Below, piece after piece: positions 1 to 8,255 of a stretch of 26,638 nt of DNA. The notes under the pieces were generated by a model that was not told the DNA's origin, searched no databases, and saw only the letters and a program-made list of their open reading frames with translations. Source of the stretch: a virus; the IMG/VR virus record IMGVR_UViG_3300008107_000123, positions 41,630-68,267 of that record. One strand, given 5' to 3'. Both the position numbers and the translations under genes were made by a program. Position 1 is the stretch's first letter, and each line of letters opens with the position of its first letter.

Positions 1-1
1 C

Positions 2-265
2 GGCTGCAACTTCAACGGCGGCGCAGGCAACGACATTCCGGGAGTGATGTCGTTCCTCGTTGGCGGAACCGCAGCGTCGGATAGTGACGCCGTGTGGATT
101 TCGACGCGAGGACCAGGCTACGACTCAACGATAAGCAAGCCAAGCCGTAAGACAGGCATCGCTGCCTCGACCGCGCTAGTGGCTCGGTACAAGTCACCTG
201 CCTCTGCGGGGATGATCTTTGGCCAACGCTTTATGCGTGTAACCCCAATCCGAGTGAGCGCCTAA
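2..265 (+). CDS. C-terminal part of a phage surface/fibre-type protein (5' end outside window)
   Basis: An open frame runs in from the left edge without a start that must be used and ends with a TAA that overlaps the ATG of the next gene (TAATG). The 87 visible residues are rich in Gly, Ser, Ala and Thr and end with RVTPIRVSA, a composition common at the C-terminus of beta-rich phage structural proteins. No catalytic motif is visible. An internal GTG (44) and ATG (47) exist, but the frame stays open upstream with coding-like codons, so I treat this as the end of a longer gene. Its place just before another fibre-like gene and the portal suggests a virion surface protein. This is inference from context and composition. 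Confidence 0.6.
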   Translation, partial: GCNFNGGAGNDIPGVMSFLVGGTAASDSDAVWISTRGPGYDSTISKPSRKTGIAASTALVARYKSPASAGMIFGQRFMRVTPIRVSA

Positions 266-1206
266 TGACCACCCTCACTGACACCCAAGTAGTGACCGCG
301 AGCGGCGGGCTGGTGGAGTTGGGGTACACGGCTCTCACTACCAGCCCAGCGGTCGGCGGGAGTTGGACGACCATCGCCTCCACCACGGTTGTCGCTGATG
401 GCAGCAAGTTGCTTGTGGAGTTTCAGTCACCGTATGTGTCTGCCGCAGCAAACGCTCGTCTTGTAATCGCCGGGACCAACTACCGGTTCGGTGACTTGGC
501 GGCTGCCGGTCCTTTCCGTCAGTCGCTTGTGGTTACCCCAGCGGCTGGCTCCGTTTCCATTTCTGTTGAGTTCATCACCGCTGGGGGTGGCGCGACCATC
601 AACGGGAGCGGCGGTACATACGGCGCGGGCAGCGCCTTCCTCCGCGTCTCCAAGATCGTCCAGGCGACCCAGTGGCCCGCCGTCACGACCGGCACGATCA
701 TCTGCACTTCGACCACGCGGCCCGCGAGTCCGTTTGAGGGGCAGACGATTTATGAGACTGACACTGACTTGGAGCAGCGGTGGACGGGTAGCGCGTGGGT
801 TGTTTCGGGTAGCAACGGCGGTAGTTTTCTAAGCGCGTCCAGCACGACAACCGTTTCTGCTGCTTCAACGATTACCTACACGCAGGCAAGCATCACCCTC
901 ACTCCGGGCGTGTGGGAAGTGACGTCCGCGATGACGCTTATCAACGGCACGACGACCGACAGCGCAGCGGTCGCCATCTACAACCAGACCGCCGCTGCGG
1001 TCGTGTCAGGCTCATATGGGACGCCTGGCTACACCAGCACAACGTGGGCGGCGGCACTTCAGTCAATGCCGACGAAGATGACCGTTACCTCGAATACCCA
1101 GGTCTGTCCTTACGGGAATCGAAACGGTGGATCAACTATCGCTCCCGCTAGTGGCGTCGGCGCGCCTGTGGGGCTTATCACCGCACGAAGGCTTTACGGA
1201 GGATGA
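265..1206 (+). CDS. Probable phage tail fibre / receptor-binding surface protein
   Basis: 313 residues, starting at an ATG that overlaps the preceding stop, so translation is probably coupled. The N-terminal half is Gly/Ser/Thr/Val-rich and beta-like. Around residues 145-180 is a segment reading STTRPASPFEGQTIYETDT, followed by QRWTGSAWVV, a linker type I recognise from many phage minor tail and fibre proteins. The C-terminal part (about 200-313) begins with a Thr-rich stretch and reads like a compact beta-domain (LTPGVWEVTSAMTLING), which could be the receptor-binding or trimerisation head. No enzyme motif is seen. It sits with two other surface-like genes upstream of the portal, which is not the P22 order. 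The fibre role is family-level inference; the exact receptor role is unknown. Confidence 0.6.
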   Translation: MTTLTDTQVVTASGGLVELGYTALTTSPAVGGSWTTIASTTVVADGSKLLVEFQSPYVSAAANARLVIAGTNYRFGDLAAAGPFRQSLVVTPAAGSVSISVEFITAGGGATINGSGGTYGAGSAFLRVSKIVQATQWPAVTTGTIICTSTTRPASPFEGQTIYETDTDLEQRWTGSAWVVSGSNGGSFLSASSTTTVSAASTITYTQASITLTPGVWEVTSAMTLINGTTTDSAAVAIYNQTAAAVVSGSYGTPGYTSTTWAAALQSMPTKMTVTSNTQVCPYGNRNGGSTIAPASGVGAPVGLITARRLYGG

Positions 1207-1733
1207 CTCTCCTCCTCCTCCTCACCAGCTCCGGCGGACCCAAGCCCGTATATGCGGCGATCCCGGCGACCTCCGACCTCACCGCAACTGCAGACGACCG
1301 CTCCGCCGTCTCCCCCGTCGCGGAGATCAACGTCTTCTCCGGTGGTGCTGCGACGTTCGAGTCCCGCGCGGCCGACCAGGCGGCAGCGGTCATCGCCGCA
1401 ACGGCGGACCTTGCCGCACTGCTCAGGAACGCTACTGACCGCGCCGCCGAGCAGATCACCGTCCTGTCAGATGTCGTCGCGACGCTCCGCAGCCCGACGC
1501 TCCGGATCGACGCGCAGGCAATGGCCGTCGCGAACCTCTCCGCATACGCAACGGTAAAGGTTCCCGTAACCGCATCCGCATTGGTACCTGGCTTCTCCGC
1601 CTTCTATATCCGCATCCCGCCCCGCTCGATTGGCGGCGTCGCCACCGCCGCCGCCGGCCGCGCCACCGCCGGTTCCCTCACCGGCTCCGGCCGCGGCGTC
1701 ACCGGTACCGCAACGTCAGCCTCAGGAAGGTAA
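1203..1733 (+). CDS. Ala/Thr-rich small phage structural protein, unknown role
   Basis: 176 residues. Its ATG overlaps the preceding stop (ATGA) and GGAGG lies directly in front of it, with AAGG further back. The N-terminus carries MTLLLLLTSSGG, a short leucine run that resembles a weak signal or hydrophobic anchor but is too short for a confident membrane segment. Residues about 20-125 contain loosely repeated Ala-rich units (SDLTATADD, AVIAATADLAALL, ITVLSDVVATL). The C-terminus is low-complexity Ala/Gly/Thr/Arg. Short phage proteins beginning with a Leu run and Ala/Thr repeats occur next to fibre and minor tail genes in actinophages, so a virion surface accessory role is plausible. I do not recognise a defined family. 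Confidence 0.5.
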   Translation: MTLLLLLTSSGGPKPVYAAIPATSDLTATADDRSAVSPVAEINVFSGGAATFESRAADQAAAVIAATADLAALLRNATDRAAEQITVLSDVVATLRSPTLRIDAQAMAVANLSAYATVKVPVTASALVPGFSAFYIRIPPRSIGGVATAAAGRATAGSLTGSGRGVTGTATSASGR

Positions 1734-1742
1734 CCCGAAACC

Positions 1743-4037
1743 ATGTCGACCGACATCGCAGCCCCCAAGCCGCAGGCGTCTCCGCTGGGCCGTCTCTACC
1801 GCGGCAAGGGCGAAGCCTCGGGCAACCTCATGAACATGGTCACCCAGGGCCGCGAGCTTGCGAAGACCGAGCGCAGCCGCTGGCAGATGAACCGCTACAT
1901 GTACCGGGGCGAGCAGTGGATGCGCGCCCGTCCCGGCACTGGCTTCTCCTCCGGCCGCCTCGAGCTGCTTATGGACACCCCGCGGGCCCGCAGGCGCGAC
2001 ACGTTCAACCGCCTGCGGCAGATGACCGACGGCCGCGTCTCGCTACTGACCGCGCAGCGCCCGCCGTATGAGGTCGTCCCGCGTAGCCGCGAGCAGAACT
2101 CCATCGACGCCGCCCGCCAGGCCAGCAAGCTCATCGCCGCCAAGTGGGACGACTCCGGCTGGGCCGTCGGCTCCGCGATCCGCGACATGGTGCTGAACGG
2201 CGAGATCGACGGCATCTCGTACCTCCACTGCTACTTCGACCCGACGGCCGGCGATGTCACCTACATCCCGTTCTCGGCCGAGACGGGCAAGCCGGTTGAG
2301 TCCCGCGAGCAGTTTGAGGCGCTCTCCGAGGAGGACCCCGAGGGCCAGACGCTCTGGCAGTACCGCCCGATGAAGTTGGGCGAGATCGTCTGGCGCGTCG
2401 TGCGCCCGGGCGCCATCAGTGTCGACCCTTCGGTCACCAAGTGGAGCGACTGCCGCTGGGTCGTGGAGAGCCGCGTCTTCCCGCGCTCGGTGATCGAGCA
2501 GCAGATCGGCAAGAAGATCGATGACATCCTCGAGGAGTCGGCCCAGATGGGCCAGTCGGGCTCCTCCGGCGGATCGTTCAACCGCGCCGATGTCGCCTCC
2601 CCGATCAACGTGGAGGACGAAGGTGGCGGTTCCTCGGGACGCATGGTCCCGGGGCGCGATGAGTTCCTGGTGCATGAGGCGTACATCAAGCCGGGCGGCG
2701 ACTGGCCGCAGGGCGCGCACATCCGCTGGCTGGACCGCGCTCCGAACCTGCCGCTGGTCACCGAGCCGTACATGGAGTACGACCTCCCCTACAAGCCGTT
2801 CAACCCGAAGCCCGACGGCGGCCATTGGGTCCGCTGCCGCGGCACGGTCGATGAGCTTCGCCCGATCCAGCAGCGGTTCAACCGCATCCTCTCGCTGCTC
2901 CATGAGTGGCTCGAGCGCGTGGCCCGCCCGCCGATGATCGTTCCCATCGGGGCCGTGCGGAACCAGGAAATCTTCAACGACAAGGGCATCATCGAAGTCC
3001 ACCCCATCGGGGATCCGCACTTCATGCCTGTGTCATCGGAGCCGACCGCGGTCCTTACGCAGCACCTCCAGTGGTGCGTGCAGCAGATGGCCGAGATCGC
3101 CAACCAGTCGGATGCGATCCGAGGCTTCAGCCCCGGGCAGGGCGTGGAGTCGGCCATCGGCATCCAGACCCTCGCCCAGAACTCTGAGACGCAGCTTTCC
3201 GGTACCGCCGCTCAGGTGGCGAACATCGTGGAGTGGGGGCTCTCGCGCTCGCTCACCCTCGTCGCCAAGCACTACGTCATGCCGCGCCTGGTGTCCTCTG
3301 CCGGCGTCGATGACACCTCAGAGCTTCGCGCCTTCGTCGGCTCCCAGATCAAGGGTGCGGAGGACGTCAAGATCACCGCGTCCATCCTCCCGAAGAGCCG
3401 CGCGCTTCAGTTCCAGACGCTGATGCAGCTCGCACCTCTGGTCGGGCAGGACATTCGCCCGCATGTGGCCCGGTTCGTGGAGGGCTCCTACGACGAGTTC
3501 ATCACCGCCGAGACGGCGCAGCGCAACCGCCAGAAGCGGGAGAACTCCGCCCTCGCGGCGCTTGCCACCTTCCCCCAGCGCGATCAGGTCTACAAGGACT
3601 TCCTCGGCCTCCAGGCCAAGTACATGGAGGCCGTCCAGATCGCCGCCTCGCAGGGGCAGGATCCGATGCAGGCGCTCGCCGCTGCAGGCATCCAGCCGCC
3701 GTCGGTGCTGAACATGCTCCGCGATGCGGGCGTGCAGATCCCGATGGTGGAGGACTACGACGAACACGCCCAGCATCTTCGGACGCTGGACGACTGGCGT
3801 CTGTCCGACGGCTACGACGCCGTCCACCCGCTGGTCAAGCAGGCCGCGCGTGAGCATGCCGAGCAGCACAAGAAGCAGATGACCCAGACCCTCATGGGCA
3901 TCGGCGCGCAGATGCCGATGCCGCAGCCCGGGCAGCAGCAGGGATCGCAGCCCGCACCCAAGGGCCAGCCGTCACCGCCCAAGCAGCAGGGCCAGCCGGC
4001 CGGCCAGTCAACGATGCCTATCTCAGGAGCGAACTAG
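1743..4037 (+). CDS. Portal protein
   Basis: 764 residues, within the size range of podoviral portals. It forms the dodecameric ring at the capsid vertex through which DNA is packaged and ejected. Supporting features in order: a basic helical N-terminus with RSRWQMNRYMYRGEQW (about residues 40-60); a head region RRRDTFNRLRQMTDGRVSLL; the segment MVLNGEIDGISYLHCYFDP (about 140-160); WRVVRPGAISVDP with CRWVVESRVFPR (about 215-250); and a long helical wing/stem region with EWLERVARPPMIVP (about 385-400). The tail is a Gln/Pro/Gly-rich flexible stretch (about 715-764). AGGAAGG lies 12 bases before the ATG. It is followed by a scaffold-like gene and the major capsid gene, the usual head-module order. 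The call rests on the overall portal pattern plus context. Confidence 0.85.
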   Translation: MSTDIAAPKPQASPLGRLYRGKGEASGNLMNMVTQGRELAKTERSRWQMNRYMYRGEQWMRARPGTGFSSGRLELLMDTPRARRRDTFNRLRQMTDGRVSLLTAQRPPYEVVPRSREQNSIDAARQASKLIAAKWDDSGWAVGSAIRDMVLNGEIDGISYLHCYFDPTAGDVTYIPFSAETGKPVESREQFEALSEEDPEGQTLWQYRPMKLGEIVWRVVRPGAISVDPSVTKWSDCRWVVESRVFPRSVIEQQIGKKIDDILEESAQMGQSGSSGGSFNRADVASPINVEDEGGGSSGRMVPGRDEFLVHEAYIKPGGDWPQGAHIRWLDRAPNLPLVTEPYMEYDLPYKPFNPKPDGGHWVRCRGTVDELRPIQQRFNRILSLLHEWLERVARPPMIVPIGAVRNQEIFNDKGIIEVHPIGDPHFMPVSSEPTAVLTQHLQWCVQQMAEIANQSDAIRGFSPGQGVESAIGIQTLAQNSETQLSGTAAQVANIVEWGLSRSLTLVAKHYVMPRLVSSAGVDDTSELRAFVGSQIKGAEDVKITASILPKSRALQFQTLMQLAPLVGQDIRPHVARFVEGSYDEFITAETAQRNRQKRENSALAALATFPQRDQVYKDFLGLQAKYMEAVQIAASQGQDPMQALAAAGIQPPSVLNMLRDAGVQIPMVEDYDEHAQHLRTLDDWRLSDGYDAVHPLVKQAAREHAEQHKKQMTQTLMGIGAQMPMPQPGQQQGSQPAPKGQPSPPKQQGQPAGQSTMPISGAN

Positions 4038-4040
4038 GCG

Positions 4041-4295
4041 ATGTCAAACGAGATCGAAGTGATCACAGGCTTCGAGCAGGGCTTCTCCAAGGAAGTCGCG
4101 GCAATCCTTGAGGTCGCTGACCGTGGCCTCCTCTACCCGCGTGAGATCAGGGAGAACCTCGCCAAGGCGGGGATGATCATCTACGAGGAGATCCCCCTTC
4201 CCGACGTCGATCCTCCCCGCATGGAGGACGCACCGCACACCGTGAATCCCGACGAGTTCGTGGACTCCGATGACGACAACGAGGAGACGTACTAG
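4041..4295 (+). CDS. Small acidic head-module protein, unknown
   Basis: 84 residues, tightly packed between the portal gene (3 bases upstream) and the scaffold-like gene, whose GTG overlaps its TAG (TAGTG). AGGAGC lies about 10 bases upstream of the ATG. The protein is acidic, especially at the C-terminus (DEFVDSDDDNEETY), and contains a likely helical middle (REIRENLAKAGMIIYEEI). No motif for a known enzyme is visible. Its position points to head assembly or packaging support, possibly as a partner of the portal or scaffold, but that is context only. Confidence 0.6.
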   Translation: MSNEIEVITGFEQGFSKEVAAILEVADRGLLYPREIRENLAKAGMIIYEEIPLPDVDPPRMEDAPHTVNPDEFVDSDDDNEETY

Positions 4296-5104
4296 TGAGT
4301 ACCGATTATCACCCGGGATTCGAGGGCGGAGAGCCCGTCCCGCCGCAGCCTGAGGCCGAGGCACAGCCTCAGAACAACCCGTGGGAGCCGTGGCAGCAGG
4401 CCGGCTGGCAGCCGGATGAGGTGAACCCGTATGACGTCCGCCAGGCATACGACGGCTGGCAGGCGCTGGGCAACCGCGACACCCGCGACTACATGATGGA
4501 GCGCATGCTGCAGGGGAATGAACTCCCCGATGGCATGACCTGGCAGGATGCCAAGGAGGCGATCCAGCAGGCATGGCAGATGCGTCAGGACCCGTTCATG
4601 CAGCCGGGGATGGATCCCTACGGTCAGGAGCCCTACGGTCAGCCCGACCAGTACGGCTACACCGAGCAGGACTACGCGCAGGCGGCCGCGCAGGGCGTCG
4701 ACCCGTACCAACTGCGTAACGCATGGCAGCAGGACATCCGCGGTGAGCTTCAGCAGTTCCAGCAGCAGCTTGAGCAGCAGTACGAGGAGCGCGCTCAGGT
4801 TGAGGAGTTCACGCGCTCGATGGACGCGATCAAGGGCCAGTACAACTTGAACGACTCCGATATGTCGTTCATCGCGCCTCGCGCCGCTGAGTACGTCCAG
4901 CCGGGCGTTCCGATGTCGCAGGCCATCGACCAGGCGTACAAGGACTTCGATGAGTGGCGCCGCAACGCCCTCGCGTCCATGGCGAGCCAGCAGCAGCAGG
5001 TTCCCCAGACCTTCTCGCCCGGGGGCATGGCCGCGTCGCCGGATCAGCCTCCCCGGTCGCTGGCCGAGGCCGCCAACATGATGGAGAATCGCTTCGGTCA
5101 GTAG
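4295..5104 (+). CDS. Probable scaffolding protein
   Basis: 269 residues, starting with GTG at the TAGTG junction; GAGGAG lies 8 bases before it, which supports this start. The sequence is very rich in Gln, Pro, Tyr, Asp and Glu, with a disordered N-terminal half, a Gln-rich helical coiled-coil-like stretch around residues 145-175 (QQFQQQLEQQYEERAQVEEF) and a C-terminal region ending MMENRFGQ. Scaffolding proteins of tailed phages are typically acidic, low-complexity and helical, and lie between the portal and the capsid genes, as here. They guide capsid assembly and leave the head before DNA packaging. The gene is followed by a terminator-bearing gap and then the capsid gene. Family assignment is from composition and position, not from a conserved motif. 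Confidence 0.7.
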   Translation: MSTDYHPGFEGGEPVPPQPEAEAQPQNNPWEPWQQAGWQPDEVNPYDVRQAYDGWQALGNRDTRDYMMERMLQGNELPDGMTWQDAKEAIQQAWQMRQDPFMQPGMDPYGQEPYGQPDQYGYTEQDYAQAAAQGVDPYQLRNAWQQDIRGELQQFQQQLEQQYEERAQVEEFTRSMDAIKGQYNLNDSDMSFIAPRAAEYVQPGVPMSQAIDQAYKDFDEWRRNALASMASQQQQVPQTFSPGGMAASPDQPPRSLAEAANMMENRFGQ

Positions 5105-5123
5105 GGTTGCGCTTACGCAGCCC
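5104..5123 (+). other. Hairpin at the end of the scaffold gene
   Basis: GGGTTGCG and CGCAGCCC flank a 4-base loop (CTTA) and pair over 8 bp with one G-U pair, starting on the last base of the scaffold stop codon. There is no clear T-tract after it, so it is more likely an RNA processing or 3'-end protecting structure than a full intrinsic terminator. It may act together with the strong hairpin 65 bases downstream. Confidence 0.45.
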
Positions 5124-5186
5124 TATCCGTAATATCGCGGGCGAGGCGCTTGCGTCTCACCTCCGGTCAAGGGGTTGGTTGGTGGG

Positions 5187-5218
5187 GGAAGGGCTCCTTC
5201 GGGAGCCCTTCCTATTTT
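5187..5218 (+). terminator. Strong intrinsic terminator between scaffold and capsid genes
   Basis: GGAAGGGCTCC and GGAGCCCTTCC form a perfect 11-bp stem closed by a TTCG tetraloop, a very stable loop, followed by TATTTT. The stem is GC-rich near the base of the loop and the T-rich tail follows directly, so it fits the rho-independent pattern on the + strand. It separates the portal/scaffold operon from the highly expressed capsid gene and may allow differential levels of the two. Confidence 0.8.
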
Positions 5219-5235
5219 CCCCCGGCGCAATTAGG

Positions 5236-5241
5236 TATAGT
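5236..5241 (+). promoter_or_regulatory. Possible promoter -10 for the capsid transcript
   Basis: TATAGT sits within GGTATAGTTAAAG, an AT-rich island directly downstream of the terminator and about 115 bases before the capsid start. No convincing -35 is found 16-18 bases upstream, where the terminator tail lies. A similar GTATAG core recurs twice in the repressor-gene control region (21795 and 21847), which suggests a shared promoter element. Weak evidence alone; position after a terminator makes it reasonable. Confidence 0.35.
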
Positions 5242-5288
5242 TAAAGCGCACGGCGGTCGGCTCCGGCGGGTGGGCAAAGTTCCCCGGG

Positions 5289-5334
5289 AGGACGGTGCGG
5301 AATACGCGGGACACAAGTCTCGCTTCCCCGTCCT
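5289..5334 (+). other. Structured 5' leader of the capsid mRNA (nested hairpins)
   Basis: AGGACGG (5289-5295) pairs with CCGTCCT (5328-5334), enclosing a second hairpin GCGGGAC-acaa-GTCTCGC (5306-5323; 7 bp with one G-U). The Shine-Dalgarno AAGGAG starts 8 bases after the outer stem and is left unpaired. Such a leader could stabilise the mRNA or hold the ribosome site open for strong capsid translation. The pairing is read from the sequence; the role is inferred. Confidence 0.5.
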
Positions 5335-5355
5335 TTCGTTCAAGGAGATACCTAG

Positions 5356-6660
5356 ATGTCGCTTTATTCGGCATCCAGCGCATTCGCCAAGGACATCTGG
5401 CTCCCGGGGCTCAACTACGAGCTTCTGAGTGAGCCGGGCACCCTTCTGGGGTGGCTTGGTTCGTACACCGACAGTCGCGTGACTGTCGATGTCGAGGGCC
5501 GTCGGTCCTACATCAAGCTCCGCATCGGTGATTCGCTGGGTCAGGCCACCATCGCACAGGGTGGCAACTACCCCGACCCCGGGGACCCGACGTATGACGA
5601 GGCCCAGCTCAACCTGGCGCACCTGTCGCACGCTCTGTCGTTCACCATGGAGGAGCTGGCGCTCCTCGAGTCTGCTCAGGCCGCTGCCGTCCCGGTGATG
5701 GCTGAGAAGATGACCGCCGCCAAGGAGGCCATGTCCTCCGACATCGAGCGGCAGGCGTGGGGCGATGGCTCCGGCAAGCTCGCCAACGTGGCTTCGGACT
5801 CGGGCAGCACTATCACGCTCGACGCCACGACCTCGTCGCAGATCGACCGCGACCGCTTCATCTGGATCGATGACGCGAACCGCGCTCGCTACGACGTCGT
5901 CCACGGCACGACTGGCGCCCAGCAGGTGACGGGCTTCACCGTGTCGGACATCAACGAGTCGACCAACGTCCTCACCTGCTCGGCCACGATGACCGCCTCC
6001 ACCTCGGATGGCGTCGTCGTTCGTAGCGGGACCTGGGCGTCGGGCGGTGCCTTCTACAGCCTGGAGTTCCCGGGCGTGAAGTCGCTGGTCGCGACCGACA
6101 ACACCTACATGGGCATCGACCGTACCGCTTCCGGTAAGGGGTACTGGCAGGCCATCGTGAACGGCAACTCGGGGACGCTCCGTCCGCTGACCGAGGAGCT
6201 GATTCACCAGACCATGAACAAGGTCGCGCGTCGCAGCGGTCGCCACCCGCAGGGTGACTACGCCGCGTTCGCCTCGCCGGGTTCGTGGACCGCTTACCAC
6301 CAGATCATGACGCCGGGCCTCCGTTACACGGTGGACGGTGCGGCGGACATCGGCTTCGGCCGTCCGCTGGAGATGCTGGGCGTGCCGCTTTACCGCGGCG
6401 TCCGTTGCCCGCGCAACTCGATCTACCTGCTGAAGAAGTCGTCGCTGAAGTTCGTGCGCCCCAAGCACACGAAGCCGGGCGACCTCCTCAACTTCGTCAA
6501 CCTGGGCGGTTCGGAGTTCTTCCTCCAGAACGCGTCCAGCGGTCAGGGCCACGCGGCTGCCGTTGTGGCTTACCTCGACGGGTTCCTCGGCATGATGTCG
6601 ACCAAGCCTCGCGATCACGCGCTGCTGGGTGACATCTCCGAGGTGGCTTCGGCCTACTAG
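5356..6660 (+). CDS. Major capsid protein (probable HK97 fold)
   Basis: 434 residues, with the textbook ribosome site AAGGAGATACCTAG before the ATG and a dedicated leader, both expected of the most abundant phage protein. Seen in order: an N-terminal arm (SSAFAKDIWLPGLNYELL), an early beta/charged segment with PDPGDPTYDEAQLNLAHLSH (about residues 75-95), a long helix rich in Glu/Ala (SFTMEELALLESAQAAAVPVMAEKM, about 97-120), then a Gly/Thr-rich beta domain, and a C-terminal part (about 300-410) with TAYHQIMTPG and EMLGVPLYRGVRCP. The helix plus late P-domain-like segments fit coat proteins of podovirus type such as P22 gp5. Position after portal and scaffold agrees. The fold assignment is inference; a structural prediction would settle it. 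Confidence 0.85.
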   Translation: MSLYSASSAFAKDIWLPGLNYELLSEPGTLLGWLGSYTDSRVTVDVEGRRSYIKLRIGDSLGQATIAQGGNYPDPGDPTYDEAQLNLAHLSHALSFTMEELALLESAQAAAVPVMAEKMTAAKEAMSSDIERQAWGDGSGKLANVASDSGSTITLDATTSSQIDRDRFIWIDDANRARYDVVHGTTGAQQVTGFTVSDINESTNVLTCSATMTASTSDGVVVRSGTWASGGAFYSLEFPGVKSLVATDNTYMGIDRTASGKGYWQAIVNGNSGTLRPLTEELIHQTMNKVARRSGRHPQGDYAAFASPGSWTAYHQIMTPGLRYTVDGAADIGFGRPLEMLGVPLYRGVRCPRNSIYLLKKSSLKFVRPKHTKPGDLLNFVNLGGSEFFLQNASSGQGHAAAVVAYLDGFLGMMSTKPRDHALLGDISEVASAY

Positions 6661-6668
6661 GAGTCCTG

Positions 6669-7079
6669 ATGGCACTCACCGTCACGATCAACAAGACCGA
6701 CACCGTCGGTCGCTACCTCAAGGTCAAGACCGGAACGATCACGTTCGACTCCTCGTACCCCACGGGGGGCGAGTCCCTGTCGAAGAGTGACCTCGGCTTC
6801 TCGTCCTCGGTGGAGACGTTCGTGGCGTCGCCCAACGGCGGCCTCATCTTCGAGTACGACTTCACCAACTCGAAGCTCGAGGCGTTTTACCCCACTGGTG
6901 GTTCGGCCACCCCGGCGTCGCTTGCGGCGCCGGCGGTGACCGTCCCCGCGGGGGCCACGGGCGTGACGTCCAGCGCCGCCCAGCCGAATCTCACCGAGAC
7001 GGCCGGGATCGCGGCAGAGGTTGGTAACACCACCGACCTCTCGACCATCACCACCTACTTCATCGCTTTCGGTTACTAG
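6669..7079 (+). CDS. Small head protein, possibly capsid decoration
   Basis: 136 residues. AGGAG lies 5 bases before the ATG, partly inside the capsid stop region, and the gene begins only 8 bases after it. The sequence is beta-like with alternating polar and hydrophobic residues and many Thr/Ser (TINKTDTVGRYLKVKTGTITFDSSYP), and its C-terminal third is Ala/Pro/Thr-rich before ending in IAFGY. Small beta-rich proteins directly downstream of the capsid gene often decorate the head surface. There is no specific motif, so the decoration role is a contextual guess. Confidence 0.55.
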   Translation: MALTVTINKTDTVGRYLKVKTGTITFDSSYPTGGESLSKSDLGFSSSVETFVASPNGGLIFEYDFTNSKLEAFYPTGGSATPASLAAPAVTVPAGATGVTSSAAQPNLTETAGIAAEVGNTTDLSTITTYFIAFGY

Positions 7080-7556
7080 ATGAAGCTCGCCAGCACTCCC
7101 GTCAATGAACTGCTGTTCCCCGACTGGCGTTTCGTGGAGGAGGATCTCCACAACGTGTCCACTCGGGTGCAGGAGTACGACGCGGAGGCCCGACTGGCCC
7201 GGGACGATGTCTCGGGCCAGTTGGGTCTGGCGAGGCGTATCTCCAACCCCGACCCGACCGGTACCGGTTCCATCTGGGTGATCGCCAAGCGCCTGATGGA
7301 CTCTGAAGACGAGCCCCTTGTGGGCGAGCCCGATGCGCGTGTGCTGGAGCAGCAGCGGGCCTCGGATGCGTTCCGCATCCAGAACATGGCGGCGTGGCAC
7401 CGCACCCAGGAGAAAGTCTGGGAGGCGAATGAGCGCCGCCGCATCCAGCGCGAGATCGAGAAGAACATGGCGAACGCCGAGGAGTTCGTCTGGACGGCAC
7501 GCCGGAAGGACTTGCACCAGGCGGCCCCCATCACCGTTGCTAAGGACGTCGCGTAG
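7080..7556 (+). CDS. Helical head-module protein, unknown
   Basis: 158 residues; the ATG begins one base after the previous TAG and no Shine-Dalgarno is visible, so translation is probably coupled to the upstream gene. The protein has charged residues throughout and is predicted by eye to be mostly helical in its second half (VLEQQRASDAFRIQNMAAWHRTQEKVWEANERRRIQREIEKN), with possible coiled-coil character. It ends with a TAGTG junction to the adaptor gene. Similar small helical proteins occur between the capsid and adaptor genes in podoviruses, but I do not recognise the family. Confidence 0.55.
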   Translation: MKLASTPVNELLFPDWRFVEEDLHNVSTRVQEYDAEARLARDDVSGQLGLARRISNPDPTGTGSIWVIAKRLMDSEDEPLVGEPDARVLEQQRASDAFRIQNMAAWHRTQEKVWEANERRRIQREIEKNMANAEEFVWTARRKDLHQAAPITVAKDVA

Positions 7557-8254
7557 TGGCAAGCGGCGACTTCGCTGACCTCTACACCAAGGCGATCTAC
7601 GGATCGCGCCGCGACCCCTCTGACTCCTTCGACGTCGCCCGCGCGAAGGACGCCGTCAACGAGGCACTGCAGGCCGTCTCCTTCACGGGCGACCCGTGGA
7701 ACTGGCTTGAGCGCGAAGGCGAGATCACGCTGCAGGTCGGCGCTGACGTCTACTCCTACGCGACCATTTCGACCGCCCTCGGCGTGACCATGGCGGAGAT
7801 CCTGTCTCTGGTCATGGACAACCAGGACGGCGGATACCGCCTTGAGTCGATGTCGTGGGACGCCCTCGAGAACGTGACCTACGGAACGCAGGACGACGAG
7901 CAGGCGGGCGAGCCGATCTTCTGGGCTGATTGGGATTCCAAGATCCGCCTCTACCCGAAGCCCGACGAGGCGTACACCCTCGGCGTCTTCTACCGGGCGT
8001 ACCAGTCCGAGCTGGTCAACGACTCCGACACGCCGCTCATGCCCCTTGAGTGGCGCACCCGCCTTGTCGTTCCCTACGCCTGCATGCGTCTGCTCCGACA
8101 GGAGGGCGGCGGCGAGGCTGCGTCTGAGGCCGACCGCTACGCGGGCGAGTACCAGAAGGCGTTCAACGACTGCCGCGCGGTTTGCGCGACGATGCACTCG
8201 CCTGAGATGCGCCTCGCCTCTCCGTCTTGGCGCAGTCAGATGTGGATGGGTTGA
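7556..8254 (+). CDS. Head-tail adaptor protein (P22 gp4-like type)
   Basis: 232 residues from a GTG that overlaps the previous TAG; AAGGA lies 9 bases upstream. It begins with an amphipathic helix containing a short Arg/Asp-rich stretch (KDAVNEALQAVSF), followed by a conserved-looking beta segment GEITLQVGADVYSYAT, a middle DNQDGGYRLESMSWD, the stretch FWADWDSKIRLYPKPDEAYTL, and a helical C-terminus with LEWRTRLVVPYACMRLLRQ. This pattern of helix bundle plus beta insertion matches phage adaptor proteins that extend the portal channel and close the packaged head. It is followed at once by the nozzle-like gene, as expected for a short-tailed phage. Family call is by pattern and order. Confidence 0.7.
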   Translation: MASGDFADLYTKAIYGSRRDPSDSFDVARAKDAVNEALQAVSFTGDPWNWLEREGEITLQVGADVYSYATISTALGVTMAEILSLVMDNQDGGYRLESMSWDALENVTYGTQDDEQAGEPIFWADWDSKIRLYPKPDEAYTLGVFYRAYQSELVNDSDTPLMPLEWRTRLVVPYACMRLLRQEGGGEAASEADRYAGEYQKAFNDCRAVCATMHSPEMRLASPSWRSQMWMG

Positions 8255-8255
8255 C

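Noticed and set aside
8046-8255. Upstream extension of the nozzle-like gene to 8046
   Set aside because: The added part lies inside the adaptor gene in another frame; the ATG at 8256 directly after the adaptor stop fits better.
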